A DNA stretch of 64,000 nt, taken from assembly GCA_014706295.1 (NCBI GenBank), contig JACSVZ010000001.1, positions 45,170,383 through 45,234,382 on the forward strand, given 5' to 3'. Origin of the DNA: Lycocorax pyrrhopterus obiensis (lineage: Eukaryota > Chordata > Aves > Passeriformes > Paradisaeidae). Position numbers and translations under genes: made by a program. Numbering within the stretch: the first letter of the stretch is position 1; the number at the start of each line of letters is the position of its first letter. This document shows positions 36,241 through 50,271 of this stretch, piece by piece. The notes below the pieces were generated by a model, which searched no databases, was not told the DNA's origin, and saw only the letters and a list, made by a program, of their open reading frames with translations.

Positions 36241-38929
36241 AAATACAAGAGAAAATTTCAAACCCTTTTGAGGTCAATGTCACAATTCTGACTTCAACAA
36301 GGCGTGAATTTCCACTGAGGACCTCCTACTCCAGGCTAAGTATGAACACATTTCTTGCATGCTTTTTACTTTTAAAATCTCGATGATTATCACCACTTTT
36401 ACAGATGCACTTGTCAACTTTTCCTACTTAAAAAAGTAAAAATATCAAACCATCACCAATATTAACAGCCAAAATTTAACCTTGAAAATAAGACCCTGTC
36501 TACACAGAGACCATGATAATGATACAGGATAATTAGCATAAGATCTTTAGGTAGGCATTCTCATTTAGTTTAAGAATAAACTTAATATGATTTAGTTGGA
36601 ACTATTTTGAAAATTCATTAAGCTAAATCATATTAAGGCCACTTAATAAGAAAAAAAAATTTGTAAAGGGGTTAAGTCAGCTGAATTAATTAATTTTCAG
36701 TTTGGCGGAACTAACATAATGATTTGCTGGTATTAGGAAAGGCATGGCTGTCACTGTACCTCTGAAAACTCATCACAGAGAACCACTAATTCACATCCAA
36801 TTTCTTCCACCAATGATTATTAATCCTTTAGTGTGGGAACAATGACTTTTTTCTTTTCTCCCAAGATGCATGTAGAAGCCGCATTATGCATGTATACAGT
36901 GCCATATGGCATAATCAGTCAAAAATTTCTTACCCTTATCAGATCTCTTGTCTCTTGTATGCATAATCCACATACAGAAGCCCAAAAGTAAAGTGTCACA
37001 CAGTGTAGTAGAAAAAAGCAACAATGTATTTGTGTTTGCAAGTTTTCATGGTAGAAAACAATTAATTGCATTATCTTAAGGAATAAACTGTTCTGCTCAT
37101 CATAAGTTGAATCATGGATCTTTAATAAAGAGATTTTTTAATCATTATTGATTTTTAAATAACTCAGTTTGAATCACTAGTCTGAATGTTTTTTAAAAAC
37201 ATTGAACATTGACTTTCCTTGTATCTATATTAGTCTGCTGGGCTGCTAAGCATTATCTCAGAATAAAGAGATTTTTACATGCACTCTTTATGGGGGACAA
37301 GATAGGAACCCAGGGGAAACTCAGCTCTCTCATTATCTGCTACCAAGCTTTTTACTTGTACCAGCTTGCTTCATGATGCATTTCACAGTAACTTCAAGAT
37401 AGTCTAGTTTTCTGGCCATACTAGCCTGGTTTTATGTCTGTACCGATCAGCTGCATTCTTTATTTTAAATTGTTATGACTTCTTTGAGGATTTTATTTCA
37501 TACCTTCATCCAGTGTATGCTAATTCTTCCATTCCCTGAAGCCTCTTTCTTAAACTTGCAAATTAATACTTGTCTTCATAAGATACCTACTTAGAGAAAT
37601 ATTTCGTTTTTTCATGGAAAGGACTGCTGCTGTTTTTTCTCCTTTGGAGGCAGAATCTGGAAGTAGATAACGTTTTATTGTCAATAGTATATGAAATGCA
37701 GAACTGCAAGCCTTCATTAGAGTCTGAAGGAGTTTAAGTTGGGAATTGAAAACTGCCAAAAACTTCTGCAAGACAACAACAAAAAAAGTGAATTTCTTTA
37801 AAAAAAAGGAGAAATAAGCAGGTTTTATGAGAAACAGAAATGACATTACAAAGTAGGAGATTTTGTTTCATTTCTGAACTTATCACAAACTGATGAATTT
37901 GTTTTCTTCCTACAGATTGGACAGATATATAAAATATAAAAGATTGTTTGTCTGCCTAAAGATGTCACTAAACTGTGCTTTCAAATTCTGTAAGGTAAAG
38001 ATCTTTGCAATTGTGTTTTGTTATTTCTGTTTAACAATTTTTTCCCTCCAGTCAGGTATACAAAATGATCTTTACATCGATGATTGGATAGCACATTACA
38101 TGCCTTGTAAATTTTGAATTAATGAAAAAATACATGTTTTGAAATCTGAATACATAAATTACATACTGCTGTACTTTCTTAGCTTTCTGTTTTGATTATT
38201 TTTCTGATTTCACAAATTTTACTTTTCTGCTAAATATTTCACTTCTGAATAATCAAAGTGCTACAGAAAATTTATTTGGTATTATTACAGATAGGCAGAA
38301 GGGTTTTTTAAATTATGACTGCACAGGTCTTCTTTCTCATCACTATTATCTTGAATTCTTTTCAGGCATTGGTGCTCAGGCACACATCACCCTTTAGTCA
38401 GATTCTATGATTGGTTGTATCTACCAATACTGAAACACCTATGTTCCTTTATTGGTAAATTTGTCTTGATACAAAAGTAGTTATCCCGTTGACTCATTTC
38501 TGAGCCTTTAGGCATGCTTTCTTTCTGGAGTAAAACTGTCTTCCAAGGCAAAGTTTTATTAGTTTATTAGTTTAACATGTGTTTGCTTTTCTTTGTATTT
38601 CTGTACATATATATATACAAATTTCAGAGAATTTTTCTCCTACATTTCTTTGCAAATTTCTTACCCTAATACTTTTTCAGCTTTCTAACAAAACATCTAT
38701 TTCACATACAGGTGACACTAAACTACTGAACTTCATGAACAACTGTTTACTTCTGAATAAAATGACACAATTAAAGAAACAAACAAAAACCTCCCAGCAA
38801 CAAGTAGCAAAAGCTCTTAAGCCTCGGAAATTGTTACAATTTTGATTTTGTCGTGGATTTTGTAATCACTTCACTAAAAAAAAACACTCAAAATTATTTA
38901 ATATGTATAATTTCTAAATGTATATTCTA

Positions 38930-39030
38930 TGTATGCAATATATAATATATCAAGATCTAGTATATTAATATATAATTCAATTCATTTATTATTAATTATT
39001 ATAAATAGTTATATATATTAATATATACAA
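38930..39030. repeat. AT-rich low-complexity, palindromic stretch
   Basis: Repeated TATATTAATATAT-type palindromes with very few G or C. Probably a decayed AT microsatellite. Confidence 0.7.
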
Positions 39031-42000
39031 TTTCTAAATAAACACAAAACTGTTTGCCTGTTACTATTGTTTGCTTATGACAAGAATATGGTAACACTAA
39101 TCTTTGCTCACATTAACATGCACTAAAATTTATATCATGGAGGTACAGAATAGGACATAAGTAATCAATCTTTGATTTCAATTAAAGTCAAAGCTTTTGT
39201 GTAGTAACTGATAGAATAAAATATATCCAGAGTTTTCTAAAGACTCATTTGTCTCCATTAAAGAAAAATCCAGAAGGTTTTCACTTTGTGAAGCTGAACA
39301 ATGAACTGGTGATGAAGTTATATCTGATGATTTTCTTGGCAAGTCACTAAAGTCATTATCCTCCCACCTGCCTCAGAATTAGCTATTTGCTAGGATTGAT
39401 TAGTTGTGCAGACTGACTACTTGAATAATCATGATTTTAAGTGAAATTGCAACTTCCTTTGTTTTTTCACAAAGAAAGAGATAAAATTGTTAAGAAAAAT
39501 TAAGACCAGAGATAATTTGAAAATGTCTGACCATATAGAGGTGATTTTATAGTTAAAAATACGTTGAATGTTTCATTTCAGTAAATTAAAGTGCTTGGGT
39601 TTGACTTTAATACCTAATTAATGTTTGAATTTGCAAACATTGCTAATTCTGGAAGTACTGAATTTTCAGGGACTCCTTTGGTGATTCTTTCAAGACTTCC
39701 TAACCTAGGAAGGGATTTATCTAAAAAAATGTAGATATCTGCATATAAGTGCTAATATGCACTTACAAGTCTTAATTAATCTTGTCCAGAAATTGGCTTC
39801 TAAACTTCAACAGATTAATCATGCTGTAGGAGTGTCTGGCTATGACTACGGTAACAATTTCAGATGTGCATATCTGTGGGCTGAATGTAATCGTTCATAC
39901 AAAAGCATCTAATAACTTTTGGGATTAATCAGCACATCCCTCCTGAGAGAAGATTTCTGTAAAATCTATGCCAAATCTATCAGCCCTATGTGGCTGTCTC
40001 AGAGCATTAAAAAGTAGCTGGACTGGCTCTGTGCAATGTATATTTCATTGAAGTTCCATATTAAAATTCCTAATTTAAGTTTCTAATCATGATCTAGGTT
40101 TCAGCCTCCTACTTGCAGATCTTACCAGTACGAAGAACAGATTTTAGAGAGCAAATCAAGTGATCAAATAGAAATGTCTACTTCTGGTCCAAGGTGAACA
40201 AGAAAGTTGGCTAAACTTGCTCACATAAAGGTACCTACACATAGAGAACTTTTTTTTAATAACTTTTAGCTGAATTACATCCTCTGGACTGGATAAAACT
40301 CCTAAACATAAATATTCAGTGCCATTTTTCATACCTTGCTTCCAGCAGGTGTTTCAGAAGAATATGAGTCTCTTGCAGGTCCTGCATCTTCTCTGTCGGA
40401 CCTGTACTTATGTTCAAGAACATATGGCATGTCACATGAGACTGGACAGAAAAGATTAGGCATCTGAATATATATGACTTAGATATTGTGATGTTCATAT
40501 ACTAAATATCCGGGCTTACATAGAATTTAACAGGAAAAGGGGATTATTTTACTGCAATGTGGAGAATCACATGATTCTTGACCCCATAACACCTATCTGG
40601 GAAGATTTAATGCTTCTCATTTATCAATCATGTATTCTCTAAAGACAGTCAGTGGGAAATTCTGTTACTCCAAATATTTGAATAATGTCAGATTATTTGG
40701 TATCCAGAAATATCTCCCAATTCTCTGAAGTTTCTAACCAAGTATTCTGAGCTAGGCTTGTGATGGAATAACAGGGAAAAAAACTGAAAATTTTTGGCAG
40801 TAAAAGAACTTGTTAAAGAAGTTGCAGTTGGGGTTTAGACCTGCCTTATAATAAAAGTAAAGGAATCAGAGTGCACAGGCTCACCTCAGGCAAATTGTAA
40901 GAGATGTAAAGAAAACACTTAAATATGATGGTCCTGTTTTGTATCCTTCCTGATGAAACTGAAACACTGTGCATAGAGAAATAAAAGTAGTTTTCTGTAG
41001 TTCATTGATGAACCACTTTGCTGGCAGGGAAGCAGGAAGATCCTAGATCTTGATCCATAGTCATGCTACTGTTCATGTACTTCAAGGTTGTGGGTTTTTT
41101 TCCCTCAGAGCAATACATGCAAATTCCTGAATCATTATTAAAATACAGGTAATTCCTTAGCTCCTTACAGGATTTAATCTATGGCACTTACTTCTCTGTC
41201 AATTTATTTTTCCATAAATGATGCATTCTTTACCTCCAGATGATTTGACTTCAGCAACAGTGAGGGAAGGATTATCAGTTAGCAATAAATTATCTAGCAA
41301 ACTTGGAAACTAAGTCCTGGATTAAAAGGTTGTTTGTTCTAGTACTCAGATCTCCCACAGTCTGAACTGATGTTCTCATCATTACATTATGCTAAGGGCA
41401 GATAGCAACACTACTGACCATATTTCAAAATAAAACAACAAAAATATCTTCAGGTACTGTGACTGAGGCATAATTGAATATATAATATGAAGAGAAATGA
41501 GTTATGTAAATGCCCTGAGCAGACAACAGTCTGTTCAGGAAACCTGCACTATCAATAGCAGCAAAGGCAGAGCAGACTTCTCTTCTGAGGCTGGTCGTTA
41601 AACAAGTTCCTGCTAATCTAACACTCAGTGCTGTGATAATATTTCTCTTGTTCTTATTCTGTTTATTTATTTTTTTTAACAGTAATTTATGGGAACAAAG
41701 TGATTTAATCTGCAGATCAAAGTGGTGTATAAGGCAAAGATTTAGGGGATGGTGCATACCCACTAAATCTAAACTCCACAAAGTTTTGTATAGCCATGGT
41801 TTTAGGGGAGGGGATAGTATTTTGTACAATTCACATGATCTGAAAGTCATATTGAGATCCATATCTAGCACACGTGATGGAGATATAAACCACACAGATA
41901 AGCTTAAGTGTTCAGTATAGGCCTCTCTTTGCCATGCAGACTCTGGTGGAAAAATGAACTGCCACTGTTGGGTGTGTCTCAGGATAGTTCTGAGCTAATA

Positions 42001-43611
42001 GAAGAGCCACTTAGGAGGCATTCCTACTATAACTCCTAATATTTGGTTCAGACAGGCAACAATTCAGTGATATCTAACAGAAAAATAATTTGAAATACTT
42101 GCAGGATCAAACATTTGAGGGTCAGAGAATTAATTTCATGACCATTAACTACTAGAAATACATAATGTTCTATACTACGCTGAATTTAAATGCTAACAGA
42201 ATGTTTGTGAGAAATGTTGAAATATTTGTTGAAATATAAATGCATGTGCTGCCTTTTTTGTTTGTTTGGTTAGTTTTTTTTGAAGATAGGAGATGCTTAT
42301 CGCTAAAATCAATTTAGGCATATAGGCCAAATACTCTGAAATAGATTTTACTCTTATAGACTAAAGTAGAAATTAGCATATGGATGAAGTAGGCTTTGTT
42401 ATTCTAAGTTACTGTTCCTTAATTTCCCTTTAATCAATTTGGTTTAGAGCAGTCCTGCATTGTTTTATTATCAGTTTCACTACCATTGCTTACAATGATG
42501 ATTATGTGTTTATACATGAAAACAAATATTCCACTGATTTTTCTGACATGATATCCCTGATAAGGCAAAACCTATGAAAATGAGACATAGTGATCAAAGA
42601 AATATTTATGTTCTTCTGTTTACATTTATGTATCCAATTTTACCTCCAGGTGTTTATTAATTTAAATTGTTGCTTATCAGATTAGAATTGGAATATATAG
42701 AATTATTTAGCACTTGCTATATATTGTCTGATAAATCAAGCTAAAAGTTTTGGACACAGTCATCGCTGACTTATTTTTTATTATTGTTATTTTTATTATT
42801 ATTAATTATGCAAACTTATTTAAATTTTATAAATTCAATTAATTATAAAAATTATATATTTTATAATCAAAAATGTTGTTCAGTCTCTTTCTTCAGAGAA
42901 GTTTCTGAAAAGCTATATTTTAGTTTTTCATATAATAATCTCCAAAATTCTTTCATGATTTGGTGTTCTGGTTAGAGAAATATTTTCCTGATAATTATGC
43001 TTGATTAATACTCTGTTTGTTTGTTCATTTCCTCATAATTTCTTTTTTAGTGGTTATTTTGTGCGACAGGTTGTCATGGGGTGTGTTGGAGAAAATAACT
43101 GGCATTTACATTGTAAGTGTGTCTATAACCAGTTTCAGATATCGACTGCATTGACTAAAATAAGAGATAGTTACTATGAGACAAAAGCCTGCAAAAAACC
43201 ACTTGTTCCTTCCTTTAATTTTTTAAAAAAGATAGACCGAAAATAGTTCATATTAGCGTCGAGCTCAGACTTTTATTTGATTATTTTCAGTATTAATTTG
43301 ATCATTTAGTAGTTTGAACTTATTTACCTGTTGATTCAGTCTTTAATATGAACTAATTTTGACTTCAGTACTATTGCATCTTTAATTAACTCAATAAAGT
43401 TATAGTAAAACAAAACAGCCAGATGTTTCCTCTGGTGTTTTGCCAGCAGATCCTTTTTAATAAAATCCATAAACAAACCAATACTTTGGGTTCTAGTGAA
43501 AGCTCAGAGGTAAATAAGACATCCTAAATCTATTTTATTTGACTTGTTGATTTGTATCTCAATATTAGATTTACAAGAAGATTTCACATTGCAGTAATCA
43601 CAGACAACACT

Positions 43612-44335
43612 GCATACTCGAGGATCCTTTGAGGACTGCTAGGAAGAGGCAAGATCCACCTGGCCAAGAAGGAGCAAAGCATTTTTTGCCAACAGGCCCG
43701 GCTCACATGGGAAGGACAGCTTTCAAGCAGGAAGGATACAGGTAGGAGATGACAACCCATACAGTAGGGAGGAAGTGGTGGATAGTATTGGCAAACATAG
43801 AGTCACAGGCTAGTGTGGAGAAGAGTAACTTTGTGTTAACAAAACAAGTCTGAAGGGAGCTTACCGAGTGTATCTGTATAAATAAGGTAGTGATGAGAGG
43901 GCAGCATGATAGCAGAGACTCACACATTTTCTGGGAACTCACCATCACTTCATTCCTCTATGAAATGCCTGTGTATTCACGCACAACATATAGGGAACAT
44001 GGAATTAGGAACTAGATGTCTGAGAATAGTTGCAATGCTACGACCTCACTGGGATTACAGAGACAGACAGAATTTTTACAAAGGACAGGCAGAAAGGCAT
44101 CAGGGAAACAAGCCCTTTATTTGAGGAAACAGTGAGAAGGCTTGAAACTTTACCTAGGGATGGAATGATAAACCAGGAAAAAGTTTATAGTTCAGTATTA
44201 ATGCACAGACTAATGTGGGATCTGTTGTGATGGGACTCTGCTAAAGACCACCTGCTCAGGAAAAAGTTGGTAAATTCTTCCAATAACAGGAAGAAGTCTC
44301 AGTTTCACAGCACCTGATCCTATCCAGCACCATAG
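43612..44335 (+). mobile_element. CR1 LINE fragment, end of ORF1 into ORF2 endonuclease
   Basis: Plus-oriented CR1 internal piece. It begins with the end of ORF1: GLLGRGKIHL at 43633-43662, matching the esterase Asp-Gly-Ile-His-Leu block with the Asp lost. It passes through the ORF1-ORF2 spacer and enters the endonuclease, where YDLTGITET ends at 44065 with the metal-binding Glu retained in ITET (44054-44065). Further CR1 matches continue to about 44335. It is eroded by indels, lacks the 3' end, and overlaps no host gene. Confidence 0.8.
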
Positions 44336-47300
44336 TTTTGGAAACAGTCACATTCTGCACAAATCCACTCTGAGAAACTGTATTCCTTTCTGGTAGGTCC
44401 AGCAACAAGCTGGTCTCCTATATATTTGTCTTTCAGCAGTAAGAGAAAAGATGCAGAATAGCCCAGACACATTGCTGCTATTTTAGCCATTTCACAAGTA
44501 TGATTATCAAGACTTCCTTTTCTGAAACATACCATTGTGTGCACTTTATTGTGCTTACATATTCTTTGTTCCTTCCCCTTGTTAAAAATAACACTGTCTA
44601 CTATTTTCTCTTCTTTTTTGTCAAATTTCTTCAAATTCTTTCCTTATTTTCTATTCACCATTGAGATATGAAGAGCAGCCTTCATTTCTTAAAGGATTCC
44701 CAAATTCTTTGCCAAAATTTTAGGGGGCCTTGCCTTTGTATGGAGTTCCTTACATCCCTCTTTTTGTTGCAGTATGTCCTCTTTTTGTTTGCCTATTCTG
44801 TTTTAACAACATTTAAATGCTTTTACACGTGTTCTACAAGGTTATGAACAAGACAGTTCGCTGTATACATGTTTTAATTTTGTCAAGACTTATTGTAAGT
44901 GTTTTGCTTGGGTATTTTTTAACAACAGTGGCAGACCCTGAAAGCCAGCTTGTCTTAATTGACATAAGACTTCCTGGCTGAATTATAGTTTGTTGGCTTG
45001 AAAGCGTGAAGTGCATTCCTGTAAAGGCCACAGTGACCTTTTGTATTTCGCTCAGTAAGGAATCAAAATGCAACATTTTAGTAAGCTCAGCTTAGTTGCT
45101 AAGGCACATACTTTTCAACAAGAAAATCTATTTCATATAATTTCATAAGGCAACACTCAAACACAGTTAGCCAAATTTCTGCATATTTGTTCTGCTGTGA
45201 TTGAACAATGGCAATTTGTTCCTGGCTGTCTCTCCCTACAGGAAAGCAATCATTTGTCTGTGTTGGCATTTATTGTTCTAGAGTCTAATATTTGCTTTAC
45301 TTTAAGGCATAGGTAGTAGCAGTTTATTTGGCTTTATGAGCAATGAATTGTGAAATTCAGGGAATAAATTAATAACGATATGGCAAACAGTTATTTTTAA
45401 ATTATAGTACCTTAAAAAATTGGAAAATCCAATGCACTAACCAAGCTGTTTATTTTGGAAAATACAGTTTTAATGTGAACATTTATTTTAACCCGTTTGT
45501 GAAAGACTTTGTGTCCCCTCCCAACTTCTTGTGCATCCCCAGCCTACTTGGTAGAGGAGGCAAAGTGGGAAAAATGCAGTCTTTGTTCAGCAGTAACAAA
45601 AACACTGCAGTTGTTATCGACCCTGTTTTATTAATGTATCCAAAACACAGCACCATACAGGCTGCAATGAAGAAAATTGGCTCCATCTCAGCCATACCTG
45701 GTACATCAGCTCACTTTAAAATAGGCATGAAGGCTGAGACTTGGCTGTAAAAGCATAAGCATATAGTGAAACTTAAAATACCTGAGCTCATCATGAGTGA
45801 CCTTCCACGTGCTGTTTAGAATGCTGAGTGCATCTCTGAGGCTCTCAGCTAGTGCTGTGCAGATAACTTTGATATCTTATAATATCTGAAATTTCACCAG
45901 ATGCATGTTAGGTAATTTGATCCCACTGTAGGTACCCATTTATTAGGTTGATCATGAGGTGCTTTTAGAACACTCCAGAAACACATTAGAAAGGTGAATC
46001 ACACACCTCACTTCCTAGGCAACCTTCTACATCCTTACTTTATCGATCCGTTGTAAGTGCTCTGCAGACCCAGTTACATGTAGGTGAGAGCTTCAGGTTA
46101 CGAGAAGAATATAGAATATAGCTGTGTTAATGAAGTGACCCTTACTGTAACTAGAACTTTAATATTAGTAACTTAATCATGATGGCTTTTTAAAAAATTA
46201 TTTCCTTTTTAAGATGTGGTCTCATTCAGAAAATCAATGCATACCTTTTATTAAATTCAGGAGTCATTTCAGGGGGTTTTTGTTGTTTAATATTCTATGT
46301 TGCCTTACAGAAATTATTCGTCTTGCGTCTAAATTTTTATTTTGTTTGGGAAGAAGTTTGTTAAACATTCTTATGTTTGTGGTTAAAATGATGCTGTGTC
46401 ATATGCTCAGTTGCTGTGTACATAAAGTTCAGACAACAAAATTTTAATTTGAGTATCTATTATTGTTATTACTCTGTGTCAGACTGTTAAGAATACAAGA
46501 CAAAAAGAGAGAACATTGAAGAAAAATTGACTGAACCGCTTTTGCTGTGATTTTGCAATTGAGAAAAGAAGAAGTTTTTCCTTAAGTCAATATTGAGAGC
46601 ATTTTATTTTGGGTTGGGAATTATATTTTATTCCTTAAGCACTGATTTATACACAATGAAAACACAAAGTAGAAACCAAAATGGCCTTGTGGTAATCCTA
46701 CTTCCTTGGGACCAGTTTGATTAAGATTAATGGAGAAATAAATAAAAAATACAGATAGGAATTAGAGATTTTGCATATTTTATATAATTAGGAATTCATA
46801 TCAAGATCCCTTCCTTTTAGTCCAACAAAAAATAATGAAGACTACAGAAATAAGATCACAAGATATCTGAGTGAACAGAGTGTCTTAATGCAACATGAAC
46901 TTCTTTGCTTTCCAGTTCACAAAAGACGAACAGTTTACAGATGGAGACATGAGCTGGTTCAGGCTAATCTTTGGATCCTGGACTTCATGTACTAGATACA
47001 TATGACTGAGAAATGAATCATTAGGCCTACTACTCTAACTGATAAAAATACAAGGATATGGACTCAGACACAAATGTCACCAGCTGTTATATTCTAGCAG
47101 CCTCAGTAGGAATTAAGAAAACCGTGGCAAATAAGGCGAACAAACAAATAAATAAATAAATAAAACAGAGAAGCAGTAGAAATTAGTGCAATTAACTTCA
47201 TTGGATGGGACATTTTCAAGTTTAAATTACATTTCTAGGAGCATTTCAGGTTTTTAGAAGTTGCATTCTACAGGCTGTGATACTAAACAAAGGCTGTTCG

Positions 47301-50214
47301 TGAGAGTTATTTCCAAAATCCAATTCTTCTCTCAGATGCCATAGGATTCTTCAGTAGGAACATCAGTGGAAGCAACAAGACTAGTCCATGACAGGGTTAT
47401 TTCTGGCCTTTTTTCTCTTCTGTCTTTCCCCAATATAATCTCCTAGGTACATTCTCTGGGCTCGTATCAGGGGCTCTTGTTTTATGGAGCAAGAAAAGGA
47501 GGTTTGAGTTGTGGTACCCACACAGACACTTGCTCATTTGCCTGCCCACGCTAGGATAAGGAGACAATAAGAAAAGTAACAAGGAGAAAACTCATGGATT
47601 GAGATAAAGACAATTCAAGAAGTGAAAGAAAAAGAAAAAGAAAAAAAAGAAGAAAGAAATTGTGCAAACGTAATTAATCACTGCCTCCCACAAGCAGACT
47701 GATACCTAACCAGTCTCTGAGCAACAAATACCTTATGAAGACAAACACTGTCCATCCTGTTTTTTGCTAATGATGTTATATGGCATGGAATACCCTACTG
47801 GAAGGGGACACTGTGAGAAATTGAGAAAGCCTTGATGTTACGAAAGCATTGTCCCACAAATTAATAATATTAATTTAATTATAATAACAAAACTTTGATG
47901 TGCTATCATGACAATTTCAGTCACAAATCTAAAACATAATGTCATGCAGATTGTTATGAGGAAAGTTAACTCCATCCAAGACAGACCCAGCACAATTTGA
48001 AATCTGTATTCTCCTATTCCTGCAGAAATTTGAACCCGAGTATTTCCTTCATCGGTCATTCTTGCCATCATTCTCCTAGTTGACTTAGAAAGATAATGTC
48101 TAATTTACCTTTTTTTTAGTGTTAAGTGGCCATGCAGCTGTGAGTTGCAGGGCTAGATGAACAGCAAGCATGAGTGTGATTCCAGACCAATCAAATAGGA
48201 AACTGCTTTCTAGATTGTTACATTTTCGTTACTTAGCATACGTGCTTAAATTGTCCCACAAAAACTGTTTCCTAAAATGTTGTTTACTGACTGCTTAATA
48301 TAAGTGCAAAAATAACGCTAGGAAGAAAATAAATTAATAAGGATTAGAATGTTTTTAGTCCAAATTAGGCTACTAATCAGCACGAAATGTGAAATTCATG
48401 AAGTTGGAGACAGTATAACTCACTTGGTTATGGAAATGGGAATTCTACTCTCTGATCTAAAGATTGCTTATTTGTGTTTTGCTACAGTTTTTAAAAAAAT
48501 TAAAAAGTCATAAAAGGGAAGAACAAGATCAAGGACCTTCTGTGTTTTCAGGAGAATGTCAGAATCATTTGTCTATATAATCACTTTTTTTTGATGTCTC
48601 TTGATCCATTAATTTTGCATAGTTTGTTAGCCATAGTTGAGAAACCACAAGGAAGTTGAAACAGCTCTCCTCACACTAATGTAATATTCATACCTTAACC
48701 GAGCATCAGCCAGAGGCTAGACAGAATCACAGCACTAGAACTTCTCGGGTGCATATTTTGAAGCAAGTGAATTGAACTTTTAACTTCTTAATGATCGAAC
48801 TATTAAATAAACTATTAAATTGGACTTTGGTGTAAGTCAGCTGTGTTTAAAAAGCTTAATTCCAATAGTTTCTGCATTTTTCAATCTATATTCTGTAGAT
48901 TATCACACCTGGCTTCTCACTGATCCCTGCTTTAATATACTAGGAAATTGCATCCCACAATTAACAGTTCTACTAACTGACGAGTATGTTTGTAACTATC
49001 ACCTTTACTGGAGTTACACGGATTAAGGTATTTGAATAAAAGCTTTTCTTTTGGAGATGGAATACAAAATTTATTTGTTCAAGGATTGTATATTTATTCT
49101 TTTATCTAAAGCTGAATTTCTGGTGCTGGTTGATATTTCAGTGGTTATTCTCCTGAAAATCCAGCTGTCAATCTGGAAGTTTGTATGTCTTCCATGTCAT
49201 CATTTTTAGCCTCCTGCAGTCCTCTCAAATATGCTGAATTTTTTCATACATCCCTATGAGGCACTTAAAGCAAAAAATGAAGAACAGAAAGACAAGACAG
49301 GAAGTTATACTGCATTCCATTGTAAATTATGTGACAAAATTATTTCCTGTATGCTCACTATTATCATTTTCACACCTGCAGAGTTTAGTTAGCCAAACTC
49401 CAGTAAGATACTGCCATGATGTATTGTTATTTGCACTTAAGTGTTTCTGTCTGCCAGAAATCATGTAGGAGGTCCTTAAGCTTGTGAATTGAGATGAGGT
49501 GCCTGTGAACCCTGCCCTTATGGGGAAGCATATGAATCCCATCCTTGTGTTCCAGTTATCATTAAAAGAGGAAAATAGCCACTTACATATTTCATTTCAT
49601 TAGGGACACTGGAAGTTAAATTAGCTAAGTGCTGTACTAAAGGCTCTATATTACTACTATAGCAGCAGAAGTATATCATATTTTAATACTTAGAAGGCAT
49701 TCAACATGATTGCAGAAAATAAACAACAAATTACTCTCAATCTTTACATGAATATTCATGGCAGCGAAAATTGTTTAACCAGTCAGGGATGAACAAAAAT
49801 TCCACACTGACTCATTACAACGAGTATGAAAATTCTTTGGGCTTTAGGGTGATTTTTTGTTGGTAACTTAAGTGAAGACCAAGATAATTTGATGTATAGA
49901 AAGCATTAGTGGCATTCATCATGGGATACAGAACAGGTTTTGAACCATTTCTATTTGCCACGGAAACATTCCACAACTCAGTACAATACATTTTCCAGAT
50001 TTTCTCCACAAGCTTAATAGAAATATGCCTGAAATTTTCCATCTGTATCATTCCATATTTGCCCATTTTATGAAACATATTCTTAAATCCCACACATCCT
50101 CACTTTCCCCTGTAAATACTTACAGATTTTGCTGGGGAACATAATTTCTAGGAATAATGTCTTCCAGAGCTAGGAAAGACTGAACTTTGAACTCCTTTTG
50201 GACAATCAGAGAGT
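44336..50214. other. AT-rich DNA without recognised gene
   Basis: About 6 kb with no family recognised. A short AAAT repeat lies at 47141-47164 and a GAAA-rich patch at 47625-47660. Open frames up to 104 codons (minus, 44320-44634) lack motifs. Confidence 0.5.
47138..47166. repeat. Short AAAT microsatellite
   Basis: Five to six AAAT/AAAC units in tandem. Confidence 0.9.
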
Positions 50215-50271
50215 GTTATTTATTTATTTATTTGTTTGTTTGTTTACTTTTTATTTATTTATTTATTATGT
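50215..50271. repeat. TTTA/TTTG tetranucleotide microsatellite
   Basis: TTTA units, then three TTTG units, then TTTA units again with one interruption. Confidence 0.95.

Larger units (their letters stand above)
33706..43611. other. Long AT-rich stretch without recognised gene or large repeat
   Basis: Nearly 10 kb with no CR1, LTR or coding motif recognised by eye. It contains a 31-base tandem duplication at 36178-36240 and an AT-only palindromic stretch at 38930-39030. The longest frame (156 codons, minus, 41425-41895) has no motif I know and is overlapped by a 95-codon frame on the other strand, so I do not call it. Confidence 0.5.

Noticed and set aside
41425..41895. 156-codon minus-strand open frame
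   Set aside because: No recognisable domain, AT-driven composition, an overlapping 95-codon frame on the opposite strand, and no splice or promoter context.
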